From Argyresthia goedartella (taxonomy: Eukaryota; Arthropoda; Insecta; Lepidoptera; Argyresthiidae), in contig OX463809.1 in NCBI GenBank assembly GCA_949825045.1, positions 3,995,501-4,059,500 on the forward strand: a stretch of DNA of 64,000 bases. The letters are read 5' to 3'. Positions 54,465 through 64,000 of this stretch are shown one piece after another (within the stretch, counting starts at the first letter, position 1; the number at the start of each line of letters is the position of its first letter). A program made the position numbers and the translations under genes. Under the pieces are notes generated by a model. That model made no database searches, was not told where the DNA came from, and saw only the letters and a list, made by a program, of their open reading frames with translations.

Positions 54465-55771
54465 TTCTGCAGCCGTTTGCCTTGCAGCTTGCAGATCAGC
54501 TCCTTGGACAGCACATAGAGTTCTGCAGCCGTTTGCCTTGCAGCTTGCAGGTCAGCTGCTTGGACAGCACACAGGCACATCGTTGCAGATATCTTGCAGA
54601 TCAGCTCCTTGGACAGCACACAGGCACATCGTTGCAGATATCTTGCACCTCAGCTCCTTGGACAGCACACAGGCACATCGTTGCAGATATCTTGCAGACC
54701 AGCTCCTTGGACAGCACACAGGCACATCGTTGCAGATATCTTGCAGATCAGCTCCTTGGACAGCACACAGGCACATCGTTGCAGATATCTTGCAGATCAG
54801 CTCCATGGACAGCACACAGGCACATCGTTGCAGATATCTTGCAGCTCAGCTCCTTGGACAGCACACAGGCACATCGTTGCAGATATCTTGCAGATCAGCT
54901 CCTTGGATAGCACACAGGCACATCGTTGCAGATATCTTACAGATCAGCTCCTTGGACAGCACACAGGCACATCGTTGCAGATATCTTGCAGATCAGCTCC
55001 TTGGACAGCACACAGGCACATCGTTGCAGATATCTTGCAGACCAGCTCCTTGGACAGCACACAGGCACATCGTTGCAGATATCTTGCAGATCAGCTCCTT
55101 GCACAGCACACAGGCACATCGTTGCAGATATCTTGCAGATCAGCTCCTTGGACAGCACACAGGCACATCGTTGCAGATATCTTGCAGATCAGCTCCTTGG
55201 ACAGCACACAGGCACATCGTTGCAGATATCTTGCAGATCAGCTCCTTGGACAGCACACAGGCACATCGTTGCAGATATCTTGCAGACCAGCTCCTTGGAC
55301 AGCACACAGGCACATCGTTGCAGATATCTTGCAGATCAGCTCCTTGGACAGCACACAGGCACATCGTTGCAGATATCTTGCAGATCAGCTCCTTGGACAG
55401 CACACAGGCACATCGTTGCAGATATCTTGCAGATCAGCTCCTTGGACAGCACACAGGCACATCGTTGCAGATATCTTGCAGACCAGCTCCTTGGACAGCA
55501 CACAGGCACATCGTTGCAGATATCTTGCAGACCAGCTCCTTGGACAGCACACAGGCACATCGTTGCAGATATCTTGCAGATCAGCTCCTTGGACAGCACA
55601 CAGGCACATCGTTGCAGATATCTTGCAGATCAGCTCCTTGGACAGCACACAGGCACATCGTTGCAGATATCTTGCAGATCAGCTCCTTGGACAGCACACA
55701 GGCACATCGTTGCAGATATCTTGCAGATCAGCTCCTTGGACAGCACACAGGCACATCGTTGCAGATATCTG
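54465..55771. repeat. 49-bp minisatellite, about 26 units
   Basis: The unit (CAGCTCCTTGGACAGCACAC then AGGCACATCGTTGCAGATAT then CTTGCAGAT) repeats with very few substitutions. The first two units are longer (56 bp) and carry TTCTGCAGCCGTTTGCC. As 49 is not a multiple of three and no plus frame has a stop, long overlapping ORFs appear in all three plus frames. I regard these as spurious. Confidence 0.95.
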
Positions 55772-55879
55772 CAGCATATGCTGGGCCAGGGCCTATTCAC
55801 TGTGGGAATACACGGCGACGGGGGCTAGCCCATCGCCGTAGCCAAGCAAAATTGAGTATTTAAAATGTAAACTATTTCG

Positions 55880-56015
55880 AGTAATGGAGGTTTCCTCACA
55901 ATGTTTTAATTCCATCACTGTTAGATTGGTATATGGTCAACACCGTGATTTGAACCTGCACCACCCGCGTAAGAAGCATGCGTGAAACCCGCTAGACCGC
56001 CCAGCTCTTTAGTAT
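55880..56015 (-). repeat. SINE B fragment
   Basis: On the minus strand AGCGGGTTTCACGCATGCTT and GGTTCAAATCACGGTG are degenerate tRNA A and B boxes, followed by AACAGTGATGGAATTAAAAC and AGGAAACCTCC as in the SINE at 60585. Confidence 0.6.
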
Positions 56016-56079
56016 TATATTTATAGACTATTTCTTGTTGATAAACTCGAAAGAATCATGTTTGACATAACATAGCGTC

Positions 56080-56605
56080 ACGCCTTCTACCATACGGGGT
56101 GGCAGAGGCACAATTGTGCCCACTTTGAGCCAGTTATTCAATACTCCATTTAGCAGGACAGGGGGCTAGCCCATCGCCGCAGCTATGGAGTAATGGACGA
56201 CCCGAATGGCCGAGTCAGCAGTGACGCTGCCTACGAAACCAATGCCCGGGTTCGAGTCCCGGTGGGGGCAAATATTTGTTTGATGAGCACGGATGTTTGT
56301 ACCCTAGTTATGGTTGTTTATCTATCTAAGTATAATATTTATCTGTATAAGTATGTGTATCGTTGTCTAGTACCCAAGATACAGGGAATCCTAGTTTGGG
56401 GCTAGATCAATGTGTGTAAATGGCGTCCAAGGTATTATTATGAAGGTTTCCTCACGATGTTTTCCATCACCGTTAGAACGTCCGTATAATGTACTTAAGA
56501 AAAAATAATTATCTCGTTGGTACATGGTCAGGAATCGAACCTGCATCTCCTGTGAGAGAAGCAAGCGTGAAATCCATTAGACCATGGAGCTCATGTTTTG
56601 ATTGA
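56080..56605 (-). mobile_element. SINE B, interrupted by SINE A
   Basis: 56443-56605 (tRNA-like head, minus) and 56080-56195 (body) together match the SINE at 60585-60830. The SINE A insertion splits it at ATG. Confidence 0.75.
56196..56442 (+). mobile_element. SINE A, tRNA-derived
   Basis: Head: A box TGGCCGAGTCAG and B box GGTTCGAGTCCC. The body runs to CTAGTTTGGGGCTAGATC and the tail is ATTATT. The other copy at 62146-62398 is in reverse. ATG at both ends (56193-56195, 56440-56442) is a possible short target duplication. Confidence 0.8.
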
Positions 56606-56967
56606 CACAATCCCGTTTCGTGACATAACCACACGTCGACCATTCTCACGGGAACCGTTATGTGTGTTCGCCTCCTTTGGTGAAACTCATCGGAGCTACC
56701 AAGAAAAAGAATGAGTCACGCACCTGGCCGGTATGCTGATGTGTGCGGACTAATACAGGCAACTTTTAATTAGCTGACTGATTATGAATAAATAACGTCT
56801 CCCATAGTAATCAGTAATCAGCTGATCGGGTCAATGTACTGAGATCAGTAAAACAATAATTGTGAAAGTTGTCCATGATGGGAACTATTATTCCCCAAAA
56901 TATAGACAGCTAATTATAAGTAAGCTTGTGTAGTGAATATCCTCGTGTTTGTTAGGCAGGTGATTAG

Positions 56968-57115
56968 ATATTGTGCACTGCCTACCGTTTCATGGTACTT
57001 TCATGCCTTGGTTTGCTGGTAGAAATCTCTTTTTCCAAGTTCGCCTTTGCACATATTATTATGTTTCCTTTTAAATAATTGAGTGCAACAAAGAATTATC
57101 AATTATGAATTATGA
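56968..57115 (+). repeat. LINE 3' end fragment (family of 30155-32335)
   Basis: AGATATTGTGCACTGCCTACC, then TCATGCCTTGGTTTGCTGG and AAAGAATTATCAATT match the 3' UTR at 32180-32335. Strongly 5' truncated. Further pieces are at 17770-17830, 52688-52745 and 59596-59640 (minus). Confidence 0.75.
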
Positions 57116-57685
57116 TTTCCACCGAACGATCCCACAGGCGTCGAAAATAACTACTTACTTACTAAACTGGCACTTGAAAGTTGGAATCCGACAGTGATAG
57201 TTACAGTACTTATATTGGGTGCTTACCTTTGAAATTGGCGAATTTTTCTTACAGATTCAGGAGTTCATAATTCGAGTAATTCAATAGCTATTTCCAGTTT
57301 TTTTATTGTTTTAAAATTAATTTCAATATTTTACATCTACTTATTAAATTTTCTTTTAATTTTCAGTTTGATAACTAAAATGTTATCTTCAAAATCAGTG
57401 CCTTCTAAATGTCATCCATTTTCATGATAATATTCGTATTTTTTTTTACAGCTGACACTTTTAAAAATTATATAAAATTTTCTGTTAGCTAAATGTTGTC
57501 TCATTCATACACACAAAGTTTATAAAATTCGGATATGTTATTCCTAAAAAAAATACAAAAATGTTTGTACTGAAAATTGAGTTAACTTCAATTTCTCCAT
57601 ACAAAACGCCAATTTCATATGTAAGGACCTAATATTAGAGCAAATTAGATATCGCTTCAAACATTTCTTATTTTTCTTATAATTT
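57116..57685. other. AT-rich spacer, no gene seen
   Basis: Long A/T runs. No motif was recognised. Confidence 0.3.
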
Positions 57686-57812
57686 TTCCGCAAGTTTATA
57701 AATATACGAACCTAACCTAACCTTAAATAACCTAACCTAACCTAACCTAACCTAGCCTAATATAATCTAGAAGGAAGTTTATAAATTTCCTAGGAAATTT
57801 ATAAACTTGCGG
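57686..57812. repeat. Short telomere-like CCTAA array flanked by inverted repeats
   Basis: (CCTAA) units occur at 57714-57760. Outside them CCGCAAGTTTATAAAT (57688) is mirrored by ATTTATAAACTTGCGG (57797). 57775-57808 is a perfect 34-bp palindrome centred on CCTAGG. Confidence 0.75.
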
Positions 57813-57954
57813 ATCGTATTATTTTCCGGTGACATATACACTCTTTACTGCGTCCAAAAACCACACGTTACGACCAGCATAATGATGAACTTCTTGGTAA
57901 AGACTCATTTCTTATCCGAATATTGATCATTATGACCATAATGTACCAAAATTC

Positions 57955-58140
57955 GTCAAATTATGACATTCAAATTTCGAACGCCGACGCCCGCCTGCGT
58001 GCCTCCCCTAGTTTGTCCCGGCGCAGTAGTTCCTGAACACATTAAAAAGAGCTTATGATATGTGTGTAGGTAGATAAACTAATGTATGTAACTGTACATA
58101 ATTAGGCATTATGTAGCAGTCACATAACCTACTATTGTGA
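57955..58140 (-). repeat. Diverged relative of the MITE at 51625
   Basis: TTCAAATTTCGAACGCCGAC and GCATTATGTAGCAGTCACAT are shared with 51760-51905; the middle is rearranged. Confidence 0.55.
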
Positions 58141-58324
58141 CATTATTCAACTTGACAATATACGCTGTGGTTCTATTATAATTACATCATGAATGGTATA
58201 GTTTTTAATACAAAATAAACAGGTGGAAAATACGTCTTTTACGTCCTAAAAATGTATGAAATTTAATCGCAAAAAGTCAAGGTCAAAGGGGAAGTTCTTT
58301 ACTACCGTAGCTATATACATATAC

Positions 58325-58545
58325 TTAGCAAATGTCAATTTTTGCCGCTTCTCTACATTGGACCACTGTTGGAGAAGAAGGGCGTAGAAACTCCCACAGA
58401 TTGATTTTTAGATCTCTTTTAAAAATAGCTTGTGCTTAACTAATACAAATATAAAAAAATATTATTATGATTAATAAGCAATAATAAATAATTACAAAAT
58501 TATTATCAACAAGCCAGATTAACCCCACCCCATACATATATTTTT
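58325..58545 (-). repeat. LINE 3' end fragment (family of 32711-36485)
   Basis: In reverse it matches the end of ORF2 and 3' UTR at 36210-36410 (TCCACTGT...TTCTCCAACAG and AACTCCCACAGA regions). Strongly 5' truncated. Confidence 0.8.
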
Positions 58546-60584
58546 AAGTAGATAAATATTTTTAGAAAAATGTTGGAACAGGTACGTAGGTAAAGTGGCG
58601 GTACACGACATCAGGTACCAAAACCTGTTTTAGAACCAGTTATTTTTGACCGAGCGAATGAAGCGAGCGAAGCGTCCGGCCATTTCATGATATGGTAAAT
58701 TCTACGATATGGTTACGACACATGTACTGTATGAGGAAGGTGTTTTCAATGAAATTGTTTATTTTACATATTTGTGTGTTAATTTATATTTTTCGAGATT
58801 GGCCAAAAATGCTTTTGTCCGTCTGTCAGTCTGTTCTCGCCTACATGTCGCATTTGCTTACCGTCGCATTTGACGAAAATTGGCACATAAGCTCCTTGAT
58901 TTAATTAAAAAAAAATGTCGATTGCAATTTTTTATAAGAGGGAAAGGGGTGAAGTTTGCTGTGGCGTTATTTATCGACGGATTTCAATCAACTTTAAGAG
59001 GCGCCATAAGGACTTCATTCTACACAAGATGTTGCGAAAAAAAAACAAAAGGGTGGGAGTGGAAGGGGAAAAGTTTGCTTTAGCGTTATATATGGACAGA
59101 GTTCAATTTTTGAAATTGAAGCGAGGTCTATTGTTCTCACAGAACCACTAGTAATTCGTTCAATTGTGAAAACTCTGGAAAAGGTCTAAGTGTCTAAAAC
59201 TCTCTAAAATTTCTTCGTAAGATTTCGATACTAACTAATACGTGATAAATAGGATACTTTGGGTAACCTTAACTTTCTGTAAGCTGCAAGTGCTGAAACC
59301 ACTAACACCTCTTATAACTTGCATCATATTATTACACTACATACACGCAGTGTTATAATATTATGCAAGTTTTCAGAGTTATTGGTGGGTCATAATACGC
59401 ACGAAAACCGCTCACAATTAATGCTAATGATAATGCTATCAGCTGTTAATGATTGCAATCGGCGATCGCAATTAGTTAAGTCTATCTATCTAAGGTCTAA
59501 CTAGACCTTCAAAACCATCGAATTAAAGGTGTGGTGCCTTGAAATACTTTAGTGCACAAAACAGTGAAAACAAAACAGATATAAAGGAAAGAACATTTAC
59601 AAAGGTGAGCTTATCTCTAACAAAAGATTTCTGCCAGAATGGAGAGGAAATAAAGAAACTAAAGGTAGAACTATATGCACAACAATAAACCTGTTCATAA
59701 AAATAATAAACTACTTACCAATTTATATAATACTAAAAATAATGCTGTATATAAATATGTAACATATACATAAATAGTAGATACAAATAAATACTAATAC
59801 TTATCATGGAAGAGAAAGATAGTTTCTTACTATTTTATCGCGTTATCATGTTTTTATATTTGTTATATATTTTTGTACAGAATATATATTCTAATCATGA
59901 GACATTTTCTTACTTATAGGTAGGTAAGGTAGATTAACAAACATAATGTAATACATGAATCATGAATATATTATGAATATATATGGATGTTTATATGAAA
60001 ATGAAAAAAAAATAATATGAAAATTTATTTCTTTAAACAAAGATTACTAATATTATTTTGAAAAAACATTACACGGCACATGGGTATGCTTAGGAATTAA
60101 TAATCTTTTTGTTACATGCTTTTTGAAGAAAACATATGAAGGCTCTCCATACTAGTAAAATACTGTATGACGGCAGAGCAATAATATCTCTCTAAGTTTT
60201 TTGCAGTAAGCTGGGACTACGAAAGTAACATTGTTCCCTGTGTATGTTTTACTAAACAAGAAGAACCTAATGTTAGGTATTAAAAGGTGAATGTTGTCTG
60301 CATTAGGTTTTACTATACATTAGAACAATGATATGTTCCAGTGCTAAAGAGAATGAGAAAGATACGCAGCATTTATTAGTTTTTATTTATGTATTTGTGT
60401 GTGTTATATGTGTGTGATGTCCCTGTTTCTGTTTCTCAGGAAACAGGTTATGTAAATGTATATAAATGTTTATCTTTTATATTTATGGAAACCACCTACA
60501 TCAAGGAAAATATTTTTTTAAATACAATTTTTCATAGAAGTAGGACATTTCCATTACTTTCCTATTAGTTTAGTTCGTCCGTTA
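58546..60584. other. AT-rich spacer, no gene seen
   Basis: 58650-58680 has GAGCGAATGAAGCGAGCGAAG, a motif shared by several insect repeats. Frames at 58692-59151 are not recognised. 59596-59640 resembles a LINE 3' end. Confidence 0.3.
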
Positions 60585-60830
60585 AAGAACTCCGTGGTCT
60601 AATGGGTTTCACGCTTTGTTCTCACACAGGAGATGCAGGTTCGATTCCTGACCATGTACCAATGAGATAATTAATTTATCTTGAGTACATTATACGGACG
60701 TTCTAACGGTGATGGGAAAACTCGTGAGGAAACCTTCATTACTCCATAGCTGCGGCTATGGGCTAGCCCCCTGTCACGCAAAACGGAGTATTGAATGACT
60801 GGCTCAAAGTGGGCACAAGTGCCTCTGCCA
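60585..60830 (+). mobile_element. SINE B, tRNA-derived
   Basis: The head CCGTGGTCTAATGGGTTTC (A box) and GGTTCGATTCCTG (B box) is followed by GATGGGAAAACTCGTGAGGA and a body containing GCTGCGGCTATGGGCTAGCC and ACTGGCTCAAAGTGGGCAC. Confidence 0.75.
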
Positions 60831-60902
60831 TAATATAACATATCGTCACGCCTTTTCCCATACGGGGGTATGGGAAAAGGCGTGACGATATGTTATATTA
60901 TG
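60829..60902. repeat. Perfect 35-bp hairpin at the SINE 3' end
   Basis: 60829-60863 and 60868-60902 are exact reverse complements with a GGGG loop. The arm contains CATATCGTCACGCCTTTTCC, which is also near the SINE B body at 56070-56090. Confidence 0.88.
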
Positions 60903-61260
60903 TTATAGTTTAGTTCTTATTCGAATCATGATACAAGTAAAAACACAGTTATAGCGGTCCAGTCCAGTCAAATCCACACTACGTCATAATCAAGTTGTCA
61001 TGTACAGCGCGTTCCGAATGAAGCTAACAGCGCTACAACTACCGTCAAACTACTCACGCCCATCATGTCATTCCCAATGGAAAATGTCGTCCATCACTGC
61101 TTAAACTTAAGATCCATTCAGACGCTTTGAAGGCGACGTAGACGTTGACACGACAGATATACACACCATTATAACCTTAAGATTTTTTTCGTTTTAGTAT
61201 GAATACAGAGGAAATGTTAATCGCAATAAACAATATGGACCACCAGCAGTGGCTGATGGT

Positions 61261-61380
61261 TTAAATGTGTTTGACTCTGAAGAATATACTTCTTCTTCTA
61301 CAACTTTTAATTTGGCTCGACTCTGAAGAATATACTGCTTCTTCCTCTGGCGTGCTGACCTCTTCTGAGGTCAATTTTGC
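61261..61380. repeat. Short tandem duplication
   Basis: GACTCTGAAGAATATACTTC (61273) is repeated as GACTCTGAAGAATATACTGC (61320), a 47-bp spacing. An acceptor-like TTCGTTTTAG precedes at 61196, but no gene could be assigned. Confidence 0.45.
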
Positions 61381-61699
61381 TAGTGTCAGGTGTTTTTGAA
61401 AGGTCACAATTTGGAAATTAACGTCTTGAAAATATTTTGTTACTAGCTCTACCCGGGAGGACGTGAAGATCTGTAGGAACCAAGTATTTCCCTCGGAAGT
61501 GAGCAACCGCTTGCACAGCTGTCACTTTTGATCGCTAGCTCACAGTGCTAACCCTCAGAAGCATGGGCGATCATAGCACAACATGGCGGCGTTAATGATG
61601 TCATTAAAATTTGTGGCGTCATAATAACAAATTGTTGGAAGAATCATATAGACATGATAACAATCCGGGTCAGAAAACTTCTATGGGTTTTCTAGTGAT

Positions 61700-62140
61700 T
61701 GCGTTCAGTGGCCGACCCCAAACTCCTTACGCAGGTTTACTACGATATGTGCCAATCCATTCTAGGATATTGTATTACGTCCTGGAGGGGTTCTTGCAAG
61801 ACTTGCATGTTGAAACTGGACCGTGCACAACGGTCCGTTCTAAGGGTGATGAACTGTAAACCCTATAGATACCCCACCTTAGAACTATATCAGTCTTGCA
61901 GGGTACTCACAGTCCGCCAACTCTACATCAAACGATCAGTACTCCGACGCCACTCCACCAGGCAGTTTGACCCTATGTTGTTTGCAGATAAACACAGAAA
62001 AGGCATGGTTCACATCACAATTAAATCAAGAACATGCTTCTTTCAATACCAGCACACTTTTATGGAACATTTCTTACAAATAACCGCATTGACAAACAGC
62101 TACAAATTTATCTTTATGCTTTATGAAATTATAATAATAA
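61700..62140 (+). pseudogene. Non-LTR retrotransposon C-terminal fragment
   Basis: The frame reads LLTQVYYDMCQSILGYCITS, then KLDRAQRSVLRVMNCKPYR and LTVRQLYIKRSVLRRH, as in the region downstream of the thumb of CR1/Jockey-like ORF2. The polymerase part is absent. It abuts a SINE A tail at about 62140. Confidence 0.65.
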
Positions 62141-62145
62141 TAATA

Positions 62146-62398
62146 TTATTACTACCTTGGACACCATTTACACACATTGATCTAGCCCCAAACTAGGATT
62201 CCCTGTATCTTGGGTAATAGACAACGATACACATACTTATATAGATAAATATTAATACTTAGATAGATAAACAACCATGACTAGTGTACAAACATCCGTT
62301 CTCATCAAACAAATATTTGCCCCCACCGGGACTCGAACCCGGGACCCTTGGTTTCGTAGGCAGCGTCACTGCCGACTCGGCCATTCGGCTCGTCCATT
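62146..62398 (-). mobile_element. SINE A, reverse copy
   Basis: Reverse complement of 56196-56442: GGGACTCGAACCCGG (B box), GACTCGGCCATTCGG (A box) and GATCTAGCCCCAAACTAGG. The tail is an ATT run at 62130-62150. Confidence 0.8.
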
Positions 62399-63240
62399 GG
62401 CTTCTCAAACTCACTTATGATGAGACAAAAAATGTATGAAAGGTCTGGCTAAAATAAGATTATCTACCTAATCACACAATCGCTTAATAAGCAAATTCAT
62501 ACACATTTGCGTATATTTATATACATAACTCATATAGATTAATTTAAGTAAACTACACCACACACACGCACACCCACACTAATGAACACACACTTACATG
62601 CTCACTTACACATACACTACTAGTGCAGTGCATTGCATAAAATAATCATTCTAATTTTAATTTTATAACATATTTCTCTAGCATGGTTTAGAGTAATTAT
62701 GAAATCCAAAATCAACCAGTTAATTTAGCATAATAACTTTTCTACAGATATCACAAGCATTATTGTATCACATAGCTAGCTACCGCTAACAATGAGTTCA
62801 TGTTGCATTTGTAATTAATTTATAGTGAGTTGGCAAGTTGGTACCTGAAATACAGGACTACCTAGTTCAGGGCCAACAAACCCTGTACCTATTATTAGCG
62901 AAACAAATTGATCTGTAATTGTTTAATTAAGCTTAATGTTGTGAAAACAAATAAAAAAGTTGAAAGTATTTAGAGCTGTCATTGTCGGCCTAACGGTGAC
63001 TCGGAATGGCTTCATTAGCAATATATCGAGTATGTTGCGACGCAGAAAGCGCTATTAGTTCATCGTTGTATGTAAGCAGCAACTGGATTATTAATAATGT
63101 GCATTTGACAGGCCTGGACCTAAGCCAATCCCCAAGCTATACATGTATGCTTGCAACATGATTTGAATGACGGCGTGAATTTTTATAAATATTTTTTTTT
63201 CTGATAGTAATAGTCAGAAAATAAAACTTAACTATTTGGT
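62399..63240. other. AT-rich spacer, no gene seen
   Basis: 62560-62630 is CA-rich (ACACACACGCACACCCACAC). Nothing else was recognised. Confidence 0.3.
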
Positions 63241-63249
63241 TAACGTAGG

Positions 63250-63500
63250 GTGCGAAGTAGAAATAGTACATTTCCCACGAGTTTGCAGACGCTTATATTT
63301 ACGAACCAAGAAGTTTACGGCATGAGCCGAAGGCGAGGTTCGTAAATAGTATATTTCATTACAAGTGCGGAGAGGCTGTCATTGCAAAGAGGTCCGACAA
63401 ATGTCTACCCGAGCCGAGGCGCAGCCGAAGGCGAGGGTTGACAGTCAGATCAAGCTGCAATGACGGTTCCGCACGTGTACTGAACGACTATTTTTAATAC
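63250..63500. repeat. Structured noncoding end, probably of the Crypton-like element
   Basis: TTTACGAACC (63299) is mirrored by GGTTCGTAAA (63338). GCCGAAGGCGAGG occurs at 63329 and 63425. AGTGCGGAGAGGCTGTCATT and AATGACGGTTCCGCACGTGT form a further inverted pair. It lies beyond the 3' end of the tyrosine recombinase gene. Confidence 0.4.
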
Positions 63501-63699
63501 AGCTGCGAAAAAATGAAGCAATTTAATAAAATAATAAAAACACAATAAACTCAACTAACTTAACATTTATTTCTTATAAAAGTTATAATCCACATATACA
63601 TTGAAATTGGTACAGTTTTTTATACTAACTGGGAAAGTTTTAGGTTGCATATTTACTGTTTGAGATAAACTATTAATCATTTTGTATGATTGTTCATGT

Positions 63700-64000
63700 C
63701 TATTTGTCTACCATGCTAGTTGATGGAGTTGGATCTGATGAATTATCATTATCAACGAAGGTAGATGGACGAACGTTCTCTGCAACATGTGAAGGAGACG
63801 GACTGGACCTTAAATTAATGGATTGTGTGATTTTTTTCCCAGTTTCTAGTTTGTTGTTTAATGAATCACCAATATAGCTTTCTGCAACTTTGTCCGATTT
63901 CCAACCTCCTAGTCGCTTTAAGGACGTCAAATTGGCTCCTGAATCTGCCAATAATGTAGCAGGGGTCCTCCTGAAGCTGTGCCCAGTATAATACTCAGCA
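63700..64000 (-). CDS. Tyrosine recombinase C-terminus, Crypton-like, cut by window
   Basis: The minus frame is open from the window edge to 63700. It reads YYTGHSFRRTPATLL, then ADSGANLTSLKRLGGWKSDK and VAESYIGDS. GHSFRR gives the HxxR pair, GGW the H/W position and ESYI the nucleophilic tyrosine of tyrosine recombinases; LxxLGGWKSDxVAxxY is the usual C-terminal block. Insect genes of this type mostly belong to Crypton DNA transposons, or to domesticated or DIRS-type relatives; I favour Crypton but cannot see the N-terminus. The tail is serine-rich and an AATAAA (minus, about 63568) follows. The part in the window is intact. Such enzymes cut and rejoin DNA through the tyrosine, without target duplication. 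Confidence 0.75.
   Translation of the reverse strand, partial: AEYYTGHSFRRTPATLLADSGANLTSLKRLGGWKSDKVAESYIGDSLNNKLETGKKITQSINLRSSPSPSHVAENVRPSTFVDNDNSSDPTPSTSMVDK

Noticed and set aside
54465..55771. CRISPR-like array of regular repeats
   Set aside because: Units are contiguous without unique spacers and this is an insect genome; it is a minisatellite.
54437..55863. Long repeat proteins (157-441 residues) in three frames
   Set aside because: A 49-bp unit without plus-strand stops opens all frames at once; frames are shifted copies of each other, and there are no splice or start features.
56196..56275. Functional tRNA gene
   Set aside because: It continues into a SINE body and tail, and has a reverse copy at 62146-62398.

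Overview
This is AT-rich insect nuclear DNA, most likely from a moth or butterfly (Lepidoptera). Evidence: a single-exon innexin-2 gene, short CCTAA (TTAGG-type) telomere-like repeats, tRNA-derived SINEs, and a dense mix of BEL/Pao, Ty3/Gypsy, non-LTR, hAT, pogo, Harbinger-like and Crypton-like elements. The order is inferred from memory of these families; no species is claimed. There are no prokaryotic or organellar features.

Layout. 1-7180: a BEL/Pao retrotransposon with near-identical LTRs but a broken gag-pol. 7556-9656: a reverse transcriptase element whose C-terminus has a zinc-binding cluster and a PD...D nuclease-like motif, with one frameshift. 9993-14200: a foldback element, a truncated pogo-like transposase with a 22-residue repeat tail, and a 5' fragment of a Ty3/Gypsy element joined to it. 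15294-15441: a hairpin MITE. 16465-21595: scattered exon-like remnants of a probable PIF/Harbinger transposon. 22491-25856: a hAT transposon with GGTTCG-rich ends. 26055-28172: MULE-like remnant and palindromic repeats. 28690-37227: three nested non-LTR retrotransposons, each with a recognisable target-site duplication.

38130-47818 is the host-gene core. A METTL6-type tRNA methyltransferase gene (minus strand, two coding exons, possible third) runs directly into a series of short noncoding exons. The introns between them carry nine box C/D snoRNAs. Six resemble SNORD44, SNORD74 (two copies) and SNORD80 (three copies), all of which live in GAS5 in vertebrates; three are copies of a snoRNA I cannot assign. 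Every snoRNA D box lies 68-81 nt upstream of a predicted 3' splice site, the spacing expected for intronic C/D snoRNAs. A donor site four codons before the METTL6 stop, and an AATAAA inside the following intron, suggest one promoter could yield either a METTL6 mRNA or a snoRNA host transcript. Divergently, innexin-2 (359 aa, intact) lies at 46739-47818.

48000-64000 has no convincing host protein gene: it holds foldback palindromes, MITEs, a 30-bp and a 49-bp minisatellite, a SINE nested in another SINE, LINE 3' fragments, and at the right edge the C-terminus of a tyrosine recombinase (Crypton-like) running out of the window.
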